Source: Prostheceraeus crozeri (taxonomy: Eukaryota > Platyhelminthes > Polycladida > Euryleptidae). Taken from it: a stretch of DNA of 64,000 bases. The notes beneath the pieces were generated by a model that saw only the letters and a list, made by a program, of their open reading frames with translations, was not told the DNA's origin and did not search any database. Below, one piece after another: positions 29,111 through 38,774 of this stretch (position 1 is the first letter of the stretch; each line of letters starts with the position of its first letter). The stretch lies in NCBI GenBank assembly GCA_907163375.1, contig CAJQUW010011240.1, forward strand, positions 35,776 to 99,775. The letters are read 5' to 3'. Both the position numbers and the translations under genes were made by a program.

Positions 29111-30138
29111 ATGGGGCTTCAGTGGATGATTTAACCATGTATACATTTTCATTTGGAAATAGTAGCACGCTTAGTCTAACTTGTAAATCTTAAAACATTT
29201 CATATGGACGATGATGATAGTTGAAATAGTGTCAAATAAAATTAAGATAGCTTACACTTCTGATACAGGGATAGCAATCGACTGCGATCCATGTGTAAAG
29301 AGCTTGTTAGACTACGGATGGGCTTAAGTGGATGATTTAACCATGTATACTTTTTCATTTGGAAATAGTAGCACGCTTAGTCTAACTTGTAAATCTTAAA
29401 ACATTTCATATGGACGATGATGGTAGATGAAATAGTGTCAAATAAATTAAGATAGCTTACACTTCTGATACAGGGATAGCAATCGACTGCGATCCATGTG
29501 TAAAGAGCTTGTTAGACTACGGATGGGCTTAAGTGGATGATTTAACCATGTATACTTTTTCATTTGGAAATAGTAGCACGCTTAGTCTAACTTGTAAATC
29601 TTAAAACATTTCATATGGACGATGATGGTAGATGAAATAGTGTCAAATAAATTAAGATAGCTTACACTTCTGGTACAGGGATAGCAATCGACTGCGATCC
29701 ATGTGTAAAGAGCTTGTTAGACTACGGATGGGCTTAAGTGGATGATTTAACCATGTATACATTTTCATTTGGAAATAGTAGCACGCTTAGTCTAACTTGT
29801 AAATCTTAAAACATTTCATATGGACGATGATGATAGTTGAAATAGTGTCAAATAAAATTAAGATAGCTTACACTTCTGATACAGGGATAGCAATCGACTG
29901 CGATCCATGTGTAAAGAGCTTGTTAGACTACGGATGGGCTTAAGTGGATGATTTAATCATGTATACTTTTTCATTTGGAAATAGTAGCACGCTTAGTCTA
30001 ACTTGTAAATCTTAAAACATTTCATATGGACGATGATGATAGATGAAACAGTGTCAAATAAAATTAAGATAGCTTACACTTCTGATACAGGGATAGCAAT
30101 CGACTGCGATCCATGTGTAAAGAGCTTGTTAGACTACG
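29111..30138. repeat. Tandem array, five units of 205-206 bp
   Basis: Unit boundaries at about 29316, 29521, 29726 and 29932, marked by GGATGGGCTTAAGTGG. Units differ by a few substitutions and one 1-bp indel. Each unit contains CAGGGATAGCAATCGACTGC, the same 20-mer that lies upstream of the TATA box of the 84-aa gene (30989-31008). Copy B has just one unit (45751-45957). The array looks like a duplicated regulatory segment, for example enhancer-like. Units include short open frames that do not resemble proteins. Confidence 0.85.
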
Positions 30139-30251
30139 GAAGAGAGAAGTGTGTTATGTTGCGTGTGGCGCGTGAGTGTCCGCCCATTTCATTCCATTCA
30201 TCAATTCGTCTCATTGATAGAGACAGGTAGAACTCATGGTTCTCATAACGT

Positions 30252-30671
30252 ATGCAATGGAAAGTTTTAGGCAACCTTCGACAGTTGGCTAAATGTCGCC
30301 CTGGCGCGAATGCATACTACGTTGAGACAGAGGCAATCACTTGCAAACATGACGCAGAGAGGTTAAACAAGATTGACCATTGCCGAATATCCCTTGCGGT
30401 ATACATAGCTACGGGTTTCACCGCCGCCCTTTACAGGAACGCCCGTCGAAAGGAAGTATTACACCGAACTTCATTTGCAACGTTCAAGTTGACTGATAGC
30501 AGATTCAACTTAATGATAGTATTCGCCAGTCCGAAGACTGCCCAGGGCAAACCGCGAGGAGGTTCTATGATGTCTTGCCCCATGGTGGCCCTTAAGAGAG
30601 CCGATGGTTCGTTCTCGGTGTCAATGGTGTCAATTAAGTTGACTATTGGCTGGAATAGTCAATGGGTATGA
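30252..30671 (+). CDS. Possible 139-aa ORF, doubtful
   Basis: Open frame beginning MQWKVLGNLRQLAK. The copy-B equivalent (45257-45637, reverse) is 126 residues with few changes. The last 45 codons coincide with the antisense strand of the repeated 138-bp element, and the remaining portion could instead be non-coding (it shows short self-complementary stretches such as AGAACCATGAGTTCT near 30230). It has no recognisable domain. Keep as a candidate only. Confidence 0.3.
   Translation: MQWKVLGNLRQLAKCRPGANAYYVETEAITCKHDAERLNKIDHCRISLAVYIATGFTAALYRNARRKEVLHRTSFATFKLTDSRFNLMIVFASPKTAQGKPRGGSMMSCPMVALKRADGSFSVSMVSIKLTIGWNSQWV
30482..30618 (-). repeat. 138-bp post-stop element, copy A-1
   Basis: Follows the stop codon of the 84-aa gene in its sense direction by about 25 nt. 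Read on the minus strand, it has a C(UUCG)G-capped 5-bp hairpin (CAGTC/GACTG), a 7-bp hairpin AAGTTGA/TCAACTT, and an enclosing ATGATAG/CTATCAT pairing. Here the enclosing pair is changed by one base (ATCATAG). It is about 95% identical to the four other copies. Confidence 0.75.
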
Positions 30672-30897
30672 CGGTTAGGTTGTCATAGACCCTATACCGC
30701 CGAGGTCGTACTGGTGCATCTGGCACCTTTCGGATGCGAGTGGTATTTGGAGTCCATACCTCATCCGTCCAAACAATCTTCTTAATCTTCCCCTTCTTCT
30801 CATCCTCCTCATCCCACTCGTCGAGGATGACGAACTCGGGAATGGCGTTGTCTTCATCGATGAAGACGGGAATGGTGCTAGTCGATGTCGCTTCCAT
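30643..30897 (-). CDS. Small acidic protein (84 aa), unknown
   Basis: Starts at ATG 30897 behind its own TATA box (30938-30945). It is rich in Asp/Glu/Ile/Val, with FVILDEWDEEDEKKGKIK in the middle and a basic C-terminal part (RIRKVPDAPVRPRRYRVY). I do not recognise a family. Conserved in B (45002-45256) with eight substitutions. Together with its promoter and the following 138-bp element it forms a self-contained cassette. Confidence 0.7.
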   Translation of the reverse strand: MEATSTSTIPVFIDEDNAIPEFVILDEWDEEDEKKGKIKKIVWTDEVWTPNTTRIRKVPDAPVRPRRYRVYDNLTVIPIDYSSQ

Positions 30898-30937
30898 CGT
30901 GACTTCAAATTGAATGAGAAGTGCTACAATCTTCTGG

Positions 30938-31008
30938 CTTATATAGGGTTTTCAACAATGAATTGCTCAACAGCGAATCAGAATGCTTCAGGGATAGCAA
31001 TCGACTGC
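30938..31008 (-). promoter_or_regulatory. TATA box and upstream 20-mer of the 84-aa gene
   Basis: On the minus strand the conserved GCAGTCGATTGCTATCCCTG (31008-30989) lies about 45 bp upstream of TATATAAG (30945-30938), about 40 bp before the ATG. The same 20-mer recurs in every unit of the 29111-30138 array, suggesting a binding site for one regulator. Confidence 0.65.
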
Positions 31009-31013
31009 ATAAT

Positions 31014-31151
31014 GTTCAAGTTGACTGATAGCAGATTCAACTTAATGATAGTATTCGCCAGTCCGAAGACTGCCCAGGGCAAACCGCGTGGAGGTTCTAT
31101 CATGTCTTGCCCCATGGTGGCCCTTAAGAGAGCCGATGGTTCGTTCTCGGG
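31014..31151 (-). repeat. 138-bp post-stop element, copy A-2
   Basis: Begins about 12 nt after the stop of the 88-aa gene, sense orientation. It has the same hairpins as the other copies, including the full ATGATAG/CTATCAT pairing and the C(UUCG)G loop. Confidence 0.8.
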
Positions 31152-31163
31152 AGTAACGTCATC

Positions 31164-31430
31164 TTACACCCTACCAATTCTGCTGAGAGAGTCTTTGACT
31201 CTCTCTTTGGTAGCACTGTCGACTTCCACGCTAATTGGCACGTGGCTAAAAAGTGGAATGTAGCGCCATTCCGTTGGATTGACAGCAGTTGCTGTCATCG
31301 GATTGCCAATCCCAGCAAGATTATTAAAAACTCTGTCTTGCTCCTCTAGCCTGACAAACTCCTCAAATAAATTTCGCGGCCTTAACTGCGGTCCGCGAGG
31401 AGAGCTGACTTGACTGTTCGGCGTCTGCAT
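31164..31430 (-). CDS. Small protein (88 aa), unknown, only in copy A
   Basis: Its own TATA box TATATAAA lies at 31469-31462, with the ATG at 31430. The product has a Pro/Ser-rich start, a segment LFEEFVRLEEQDRVFNNL and a C-terminal part with IPLFSHVPISVEVD. I do not recognise it. It is flanked on both sides by direct copies of the 138-bp element and is absent from B. This is what gain or loss of a cassette by recombination between the repeats would produce. Confidence 0.6.
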   Translation of the reverse strand: MQTPNSQVSSPRGPQLRPRNLFEEFVRLEEQDRVFNNLAGIGNPMTATAVNPTEWRYIPLFSHVPISVEVDSATKERVKDSLSRIGRV

Positions 31431-31489
31431 GATTGAAATGAAATGAAATGAGAGGCAGTGGTTTATATACCCCTCTAACGCGACGCAAC

Positions 31490-31627
31490 GTTCAAGTTGA
31501 CTGATAGCAGATTCAACTTAATGATAGTATTCGCCAGTCCGAAGACTGCCCAGGGCAAACCGCGTGGAGGTTCTATCATGTCTTGCCCCTAGGTGGCCCT
31601 TAAGAGAGCCGATGGTTCGTTCTCGGG
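31490..31627 (-). repeat. 138-bp post-stop element, copy A-3
   Basis: Follows the coiled-coil gene and its probable 3'UTR intron (31663-31722) in the sense direction. One base differs at the CCATGG site (CCTAGG). It is otherwise the same potential fold as the other copies. Confidence 0.8.
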
Positions 31628-31726
31628 AGTGACCTGATGGGGTGGTGAAGGCGGGCAAAGATCTGCAATGAAAATGATATGTATTAGAATAGGATATACT
31701 ATCTTATTTACTTTTCACTTACCAAG

Positions 31727-32905
31727 TTAGTCATCCTTTGGCAGTCTCGCGCGCTTCCGAATAGAAAATTTGTGTAGATGGCCGCGCATTCTCAGGCTGG
31801 CGTGTAGGCACTTCTTACTCGGATGGCCGTTATAGCATAGGATGGCCTCGTCGAGGCTTTGATTTACTAATACTTCGCCGGCCAAATGATTATCCCGAAT
31901 AGGGATGTGAAACTCAAACAAACGATCCTCATTCACACGTTCCCACTCATCCCTCATGCGCTCCAACTTCTCATACGCCTGCCTCTCATCACCCCGCCGA
32001 GCCACAGTCCTCTCCAACTCAACATTCCTCGCTCTCAACACACTCATCTCCTTCATCATCTCCTCAAACTTCGCTTCTGCATCTCTCATTCTTCTCTCCG
32101 CAGCACTCGCCCTCTTCTCACACTCATCATTCTTCTCTTCCAACTCTCGCGTCTTTTTCTTCAAATCAGTCACACTACGCCTCATTCTAATATTTTCATC
32201 CGCTACCTCCTTCGACTTCAGTTCCTTCTTTTTCAACTCATCCAACTCCTTCACAACTTCATCCTTCACTTTCTTCAAACTCTCATACTTATTAATCAAC
32301 AAATCATGCGCCATCTGCTGCGAAACATGCCTCTTCTCTTCATCCTTCAACCACCTCGCCGACTGCACACGAATCCCACCACTCTTCACTTTTGGGGAAG
32401 ATGAGCTCTTCGGGGGGTCGGTGATGACAATGTTTGACACCTCCGACGACGAAGAGCTCAACTTCCTCACACGCTTCCTCACACGCTCCCTATCTAAATC
32501 CACATCATCCTCATCATCACTCTCAAGCACTCTCTTTCGCTCAATCTCACCCTCCAACGACGCAACCGCTCTCGCCAACTCATCATTCTCAACAACATTC
32601 TCAACAACATTCTCAACCTTACCCTCTCGCTCGATCGCCATTATTCGCTCCCTCTCTTCCACAATCATTTGCGTAAATCTCAAATCAGTCACTAAACCAC
32701 CACTACAGTCAGCATGCACTCTGTAAAAACGCGCCTCATCCTCATCACCCTTCAGCACTCTGCACTTCACACACGCAACCCTATTCAAGATAATCATGTG
32801 GCCGGTGCCCGCCTTCTTGACATGAGCCTTGGCGTCCGCACTGCGATTTATTCGACCGCACACACACATTTTGATATGGTATTTTCTGTTTTTATCGTTT
32901 GCCAT
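31727..32905 (-). CDS. Zinc-binding N-terminus and long coiled-coil protein, copy A allele
   Basis: 392 residues from ATG 32905, just after an acceptor-like CAG. It starts with a Cys/His motif (IKMCVCGRINRS...KAHVKK and later CVKC...C). An acidic and serine-rich linker and about 150 residues of coiled coil rich in K/E/R/L follow. A C-terminal globular part contains FHIPIRD, CYNGHPSKKCLHA and a basic end. The B allele has the same order but little sequence in common. It sits behind a leader intron; a further GT-AG intron lies 4 nt after the stop. Fibre, nuclear scaffold or host-interaction protein are all possible. Confidence 0.65.
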   Translation of the reverse strand: MANDKNRKYHIKMCVCGRINRSADAKAHVKKAGTGHMIILNRVACVKCRVLKGDEDEARFYRVHADCSGGLVTDLRFTQMIVEERERIMAIEREGKVENVVENVVENDELARAVASLEGEIERKRVLESDDEDDVDLDRERVRKRVRKLSSSSSEVSNIVITDPPKSSSSPKVKSGGIRVQSARWLKDEEKRHVSQQMAHDLLINKYESLKKVKDEVVKELDELKKKELKSKEVADENIRMRRSVTDLKKKTRELEEKNDECEKRASAAERRMRDAEAKFEEMMKEMSVLRARNVELERTVARRGDERQAYEKLERMRDEWERVNEDRLFEFHIPIRDNHLAGEVLVNQSLDEAILCYNGHPSKKCLHASLRMRGHLHKFSIRKRARLPKDD

Positions 32906-33530
32906 GCCTGATTTATCGTTAGCTGTAAGATAATGAAATTTGTATAAGTTTGGAATCATGTAGTACAGTCATATTCCTAAAGAGTGTAGTGAGTGGCACT
33001 CGATCCCGTCGACAGCCCGAAGGCCTTGTACTGATCACTAGGGAAGTGAGAGATCTTCCCCGATACCCGCTCTTTACAGCTGAAGACATCATTGTCACTG
33101 CCCCGAAGTGGTAACAGGAACGCCGAGTCAAAGGTAGTGATCAGTAGCTGGGATCTAACCCCTCAAAGCTGCCTTAGACTTAGTCAAATTTCAAATCTGA
33201 TAGCAGATTTGAACTCAGGATACTTGAAAACCTTAGTCTATATGTTAAAACTTTGAAAAAACTGAAAATTAAGAATTTTTAAAAAATTCCGCATTTTACT
33301 ACTCATACTACTTTTAAAAAAATTATTCAGTAGTAAAGACACTATCAAATTCTATCATACAAACTTTGAAGTAAGAAGATAGCTTGCCTACTTCAAAAGA
33401 TAGAGTCCTTTGAAACACCCGATATCGGGAGCTCAGAGCGACGACCGTCGCTTACCTCGTCTTTCGATGAAGTGATCAGACTTACGTTGTCGGGGGTTTA
33501 TATATGCTCGAAAGAAAACTAAAAATGGCA
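32906..33530 (-). promoter_or_regulatory. Promoter and conserved hairpin-rich leader intron, copy A
   Basis: On the minus strand a TATA box (CATATATAAA, near 33510-33501) is followed by donor-like GTAAGT/GTAAGC sites (33486, 33457). After about 500 bp an acceptor (TTACAG, near 32927) precedes the ATG at 32905. Within the intron, about 32985-33235 is highly similar to copy B (43020-43270) although the proteins on one side are nearly unrelated. It includes a 9-bp hairpin (TTCAAATCT/AGATTTGAA) and a CCTTCGGG tetraloop-type stem, and may be a functional RNA. Confidence 0.6.
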
Positions 33531-33689
33531 CTATCTCCGAAAGTATTCATCGTAGCGACATGCGGTTTGTTGCAAACGATTCGTCTTATCATTCTCTATC
33601 AGATGACACCTGAACCATTCTGATATGACCACGGGAAGTTGGTCCGTCAGCACATGTCCATGTAACATGCCACAAGTGAAAAAATTACT

Positions 33690-35106
33690 AAGTGTGAGAG
33701 CTCCAGTGTGGTGAAAATTTTGAAAAATTTAAAACTTCCGAATTTCGACCTGGGACCTTTACCAAAACATTTTTCACCAAATTTCGCTGACCTCCCCCCC
33801 TCGTTCAGAGGAATTTGATGAAAAATGTTTTGGTGACGGTCCCAGGTCGAAATGCCACACTTTGGAAAATTTTCAAAATTTTACCCATACAAAGCCACTC
33901 TGACACTTAGGATTTTTTCAGGTGAGCTCCGACCTAAAATCTTGTAACAGCTCTAACTTTTGAACGGCTGGTCCGATTGACTTGCGGCAAAAAATGTCGT
34001 GCAGCAGTTTTTTCTCCTCTTTCAAACGAGTAGCTGTAAGACAAAATCCGTCCACTAGAACCAAAGTTAGAAGATCGCTGTCGGAGGGGGTCAGCGAAAT
34101 TTGATGAAAAATGTTTTGGTGACGGTCCCAGGTCGAAATGCCACACTTTGGAAAATTTTCAAAATTTTGCCCATACAAAGCCACTCTGACACTTAGGATT
34201 TTTTCAGGTGAGCTCCGACCTAAAATCTTGTAACAGCTCTAACTTTTGAACGGCTGGTCCGATTGACTTGCGGCAAAAAATGTCGTGCAGCAGTTTTTTC
34301 TCCTCTTTCAAACGAGTAGCTGTAAGACAAAATCCGTCCACTAGAACCAAAGTTAGAAGATCGCTGTCGGAGGGGGTCAGCGAAATTTGATGAAAAATGT
34401 TTTGGTGACGGTCCCAGGTCGAAATGCCACACTTTGGAAAATTTTCAAAATTTTGCCCATACAAAGCCACTCTGACACTTAGGATTTTTTCAGGTGAGCG
34501 AGCTCCGACCTAAAATCTTAAATGGCGTCTCACATCTAAACGAAGACAGATAGGAACAAGCCGATTTTTTCAGTGAATTTGTCTCACTCTTAGCTTTCAA
34601 ACGAGCTATGGCACGACTAAATCCGTCCACTGGAAGCCAAGATCGAAGCCAGCTCTCCCGAGGGGGGGGGACGTCAGCGAAAATTTTTCTCTCCGATTGA
34701 CTTGAAACTCACCATACCGATGCAGAATTTCACGATGAATCCGAATCTGGCCTCCGTTTTCACATCCGACCACTCCTTTCACTCGAAACAGCCCAGTTTA
34801 CAACCCAACATTCAGCAGATTGCACGAAAAACATCACACACTATAGCCTCAAGACTAATCCTGGCGGTCGCCCAAGTCCACCACGACACTCTGCCGATGC
34901 AGAGGGGGGGGAGTCAGCGAACATGTTGTGAACGTGGACCCACCTGGCCGGCACACCACGACAGACCTCTGTCGTTCCAGAGGGGGGGGGACTCAGACCC
35001 AAAGCACCACGGCGGCCGACCACGACACTCTGCCGGTCCAGAGGGGGGGGACGTCAGCGACGGCGGCCATCTTGCGCGGTCCAGAAGTGGAGTTTTACTT
35101 ACTACT
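33690..35106 (-). repeat. Right terminal inverted repeat of copy A with 286-bp tandem modules
   Basis: Inverse of the left arm; ends ACTTACTACT at 35106. It carries two essentially identical consecutive 286-bp modules (about 33898-34183 and 34184-34469) plus partial ones, and the poly-C tracts appear here as G runs (near 34664, 34906, 34981, 35042). Module number differs between all four arms, showing repeat expansion and contraction. Open frames in the modules are repeat artefacts. Confidence 0.8.
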
Positions 35107-35112
35107 CGAGAC

Positions 35113-37177
35113 CATAAAATTATCGGTGAGAAGACACCGACAATATATAGTACAAATACTCACTTGGTGTGGTCGCCGCTATGATTTTCTAGTTCATCAT
35201 GAAAAGTGATTATATATGCAAATTTTCAAAGAAAACGAAGTTGCAAAGTTGAAAAGACAAAAATTGCCCAAAAATGCTGTTGTATAAAATGGATTTACCC
35301 GTTATTCAAATAAGCATAATGATGATTATTTGCGTGATCAAAATCAGGCACTGAAATCGGAGCTCAGTTGCATTGTTATTATTATTATTCAATATTATTC
35401 AATGAAGTTGCATGACGACGAATTTGTGATAATGAAAAAACGGAAATGCTTGCCGTTCCCAAGAACTGAAGAACTGAAGAACTGAAGAACTGATAAGCAG
35501 ATGATTTCAACATGCCGTCGGTTGTTAAACAAGAAAGCATATGTTGTACTTCGTCTGAGAATTTTTTCCACTTTTTAGCAATATATAGGATTGCAGTCTG
35601 AAGTGGGATTTTTACCGTCACGCTTGTCTTGCGTGTGTAGCTTCTCGAATAGAAGTTGCGGGTTAAGTGATTTGTTTGCAATTTTGGTGCGAATTCTATT
35701 TGAGGGTGCATCCAGTGCCCCGGCCAGTGCGTAAATTTACGCTTCAGCGCAATTTTCATATTTTGCTCGTAAATGCGTAAATGACTAGTGACCAAATTAC
35801 ATTTGAGTCATGTCTTTACCGTTCTTGGTCGACGAAAGCTCCGAAATCTCTGCATGTAATTTGGCGCTCTTGCACGATTCAAAGAAGCTTGAATGTCACT
35901 TCAGTTGTTTTTACATTTACCATCCATCCATCAGTCATTTTTTCATGATATTCGTCATTTACATTTATTAAAAGTCATTTTTAATATTGCTGTTTCTGCA
36001 GTCCCATTAGGCGTGTGGGATGATCAATTTTCTGACTAATTTAAGAAAAATCACCTTTAATCAAAATAGAGGCAATGGTAATCCGGTGCATTTCAACAGT
36101 TTCAAACCTGCGCTTGATGTATAATCAATCACTGATATGCAGACCTAATTCAGAAGATTTGCATCAATACGCATCATGGAAAAAATGCTGGCTGACCACA
36201 TTAAATGACAAAAATTGTATGACTTTTTAATGGACACTAACGAATAGCGTTTTCTGTTAAAATGCGAGGTCTTGAATAGGCAAATTAGAGGTTTTAATAA
36301 TATGCTAAGAGAAACTTTCCAATGTTTTCAAAAAAATAAATAGAAGACTCTTTTATTTAAAAGCTTTTCAAAAAACCTTATTGTAACTTTCATAACCCAC
36401 AGTTGCCTAAAAGCCTTCAAAAACTCTTATTTCTAACAGAGTTGTGCTGCATAGTGCACAGTTTCAGCCATAGAAAATCAATCATCAAGCAAGCTTGTAA
36501 GTACCGCAAACTTTGTTGTGTGTGCATGTGCTGGCATTAGAATGGCTGTTCAATCATGTCAAATTAATTTAGTTGGAAAAAAACGTTTTATTAGAAAATG
36601 TCTCGATTTGTAGATCATCATTTGAATATACACCTTTTCCAGCTCATGTATGGAATCGCCAAATTCATTGTTAAAATTACTCAAATCAAGAATAGTTCTT
36701 CAAATCAGGCATTCAACTGGTAATTTCTGATGTTATGAATCTCAAATCAAGTATGAAGCTTGTCATTTCTTGAGTTTAGTTATTGACGACAGAGACACAA
36801 TGCATTTGATTCAAATATTATGTAAACACCATTATTGAATATTAATAAATCATTTGTTTAAAGGGAGCTGATTGAAATTTGAACATCACGACTTCCCCTT
36901 CAGTCAGCAGTAAAATGAGATGACATTGCCGGATCGAGATGTCTATACTTTCCTTGTCGCTATATAAGGACCTAGTTTCTTCGCCAATAAAATGAGTATT
37001 TTTGGTCGAAAATGAATTTTCCGCATCGCCGTATTTCGCATATTATCAACAGGAATTGCTAATCTTGATAATATCCCAGATTATTGACAAAATCGATCTG
37101 ATTAAAATGCATGCAAGATCTAACTATTCCAGATCACTAAACACTGATCCAAAAATGAATGGATAGATTGCGCTGAG
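35113..37177. other. Host DNA right of copy A, no supported gene
   Basis: After the target duplication (35107-35112) the sequence is AT-rich with a (TTA)n run near 35375-35400 and about four tandem AACTGAAG units at 35462-35494. A reverse frame at 35385-35795 spans both simple repeats and has no recognisable domain. Nothing else is evident. Confidence 0.4.
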
Positions 37178-37625
37178 ATGACGATTTATATTCTTATATA
37201 TTCTTTTGCCTGCTTTTGTAATGTTTCTACCTATTTGCTGGAAAAATTAAACTCGGTCGAACGCAGGGCTTTCCGTATAATGGGCTTAAGCTTGGACATT
37301 GATAAGTCTCTGGCAATTGTCGCGAGCAAGTCCTGTTCAAAACTGTTCACTTCAATCACGAAGAACCCCTGCCACCCTTTACGTGAACTTTTCGTCGAAC
37401 GGCCTTCACTGTCAACCAGAAACTCATGCTGTTTCTTCTTTCCTTTTGCTAAAACGAAGCGTTTCGGAAACTCCTTCATTAAATTTTGTAAATAACGTTT
37501 TCTTTCTACCTTCTGTTAACCCAAATTCCCTTTTATATCTGTGCTGTAATGACTTTTTGTTATGTGCTCAGCGATTTGTACCCACATTGTGAGACAATAA
37601 AGACTTTTTATTTATTATTTATTTA
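37178..37625 (+). mobile_element. 5'-truncated non-LTR retrotransposon fragment
   Basis: Encodes the last 100 residues of a CR1/L2-like ORF2: LEKLNSVERRAFRIMG, then CHPLRELFVERPSLSTRN and a terminal KTKRFGNSFIKFCK. A short 3'UTR, AATAAA (near 37597) and a TTTATTTATT tail follow. It is 5'-truncated, as usual for target-primed insertions. It differs from the element at 4052-7855. Confidence 0.7.
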
Positions 37626-37767
37626 TATGTACAACATGACGTTATCTATTGACCGTGAGCTCGTTTTTGCTCTTGCCATGACCCCATTTGCTATAAAATT
37701 GCCATGAATCGCAAGCAAAGGAATTCAAGGGCATCGCTCCTGTGTTCTATAAGCGCTATGTTGACTA

Positions 37768-38774
37768 CAGTATTGTGCAGAAAGATTGCCCCACCAACGA
37801 AAATTCTATAAAGACGTCTCTAGTACATATCTAAGAAGTCTTTGTGTTATTTAATGGAATTCAGTAACCATGGTTGCAAATTTCATCATAAACTCTTTCT
37901 GTTGATGCTTTTCATGTAAGAAGATACACATGTGTGGACATCATGAAATAAAGAAAGTGAGAATGCATTTGTGATAGGCCTACTGGTAAAAATGCTTAAA
38001 TATTAGGAAAAATTCCCATTCATGAAAACATGCAGGTCAGAAGAAGTAGATCGGCACAATCTATTAAAAGGTCAAAATTCTTCTTTGAAAACTTTTCATT
38101 CGGTGATTTCTTGGGCTTGTTGAACTGTTGGTCGTTTGGCAGTTGCCAAACAAGTCGGCTACAACCAATCAGCGACAACCGCTATAACAATCAATAAAGC
38201 AATCATGAACGTGCCAACAAGTCATCCTGACAATATTTGTAAGGAGTTCTTGCGAGAGAATGGTGTTGGAATAGCCAGGAAACAGTCCTGACCTAAACGT
38301 TACAGAGAACCTGCCGCACATCTTCAAACAAAGAATTGATATACATGAGTCGAAGACAAAACAAGGCATTATCGAGCAATGCCTGGACATATTGATACCA
38401 AACAATGAAATGGCTGATGCATGCAGGAAACTTATTAAATCGATTCCTCGAAGATTAGCAGAATGCATCAAGGCTACAAGTGGCCCATTGACGTTTTGAA
38501 GTTCGCTTTCTTATTAGCACGATCTGTTTTTTAAGTAAATTATTAGTTGATTACTATACACATGTTCTACAGTATGTTTTGATAGCTTCAATGAACACAA
38601 TTAACAAGAAACACATTCAGATATTTATTTGCAGAAGCCAATATGACAAAATTGTTGTTTGATAACATTTACTTTCCAAATATTTAGATGAATTTGTGAT
38701 ATACCATCATTGAGATGAAAATTCCTGAGTATCTCGTAATATGCACGGAGGGGCAATCTTTCTGCACAGTACTG
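37768..38774 (+). mobile_element. Tc1/mariner-family element, internally degraded (1 kb)
   Basis: The 25-bp ends CAGTATTGTGCAGAAAGATT... and their inverted match (38750-38774) are flanked by TA. The forward strand at 38160-38500 carries remnants of a Tc1-type transposase C-terminus: DLNVTENLPHIFKQRI (usually PDLNPIENLW), then a LIKSIPRRLAECIKA ending. Stops and frameshifts make it non-functional, and the N-terminal half is missing. Confidence 0.75.

Larger units (their letters stand above)
11246..35106 (+). mobile_element. Polinton/Maverick copy A, complete with 6-bp TSD
   Basis: A 23,861-bp element. It begins AGTAGTAAGT and ends with the exact complement ACTTACTACT. It is flanked by CGAGAC at 11240-11245 and 35107-35112, the 6-bp duplication that Polinton integrases make. 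It carries the diagnostic set: protein-primed family B DNA polymerase, retrovirus-type integrase with chromodomain, packaging ATPase, adenain-like cysteine protease, double-jelly-roll-type capsid protein and minor-capsid-like proteins. It also encodes a TBP-like factor, PC4-like and RING-like proteins. Almost all frames are open; the one clear lesion is loss of the upstream ATG of the small basic protein near 14782. Confidence 0.95.

Noticed and set aside
29111..30138. CRISPR-like array
   Set aside because: These are head-to-tail tandem 205-bp units without spacers in a eukaryotic element.
31886..32726. Long forward-strand frames opposite the coiled-coil gene
   Set aside because: They are Ser/His/Leu low-complexity shadows produced by the biased codons of the antisense coiled coil.
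33440..33500. Hammerhead-like words (CTGAT...CGAAAG) near the leader donor of copy A
   Set aside because: The conserved hammerhead core is not complete and copy B does not keep it.
33918..34470. Two identical 88-residue reverse frames
   Set aside because: They are artefacts of the 286-bp tandem modules of the terminal repeat.
35385..35795. 136-residue reverse frame between the Polintons
   Set aside because: It spans microsatellite sequence and lacks any recognisable domain.
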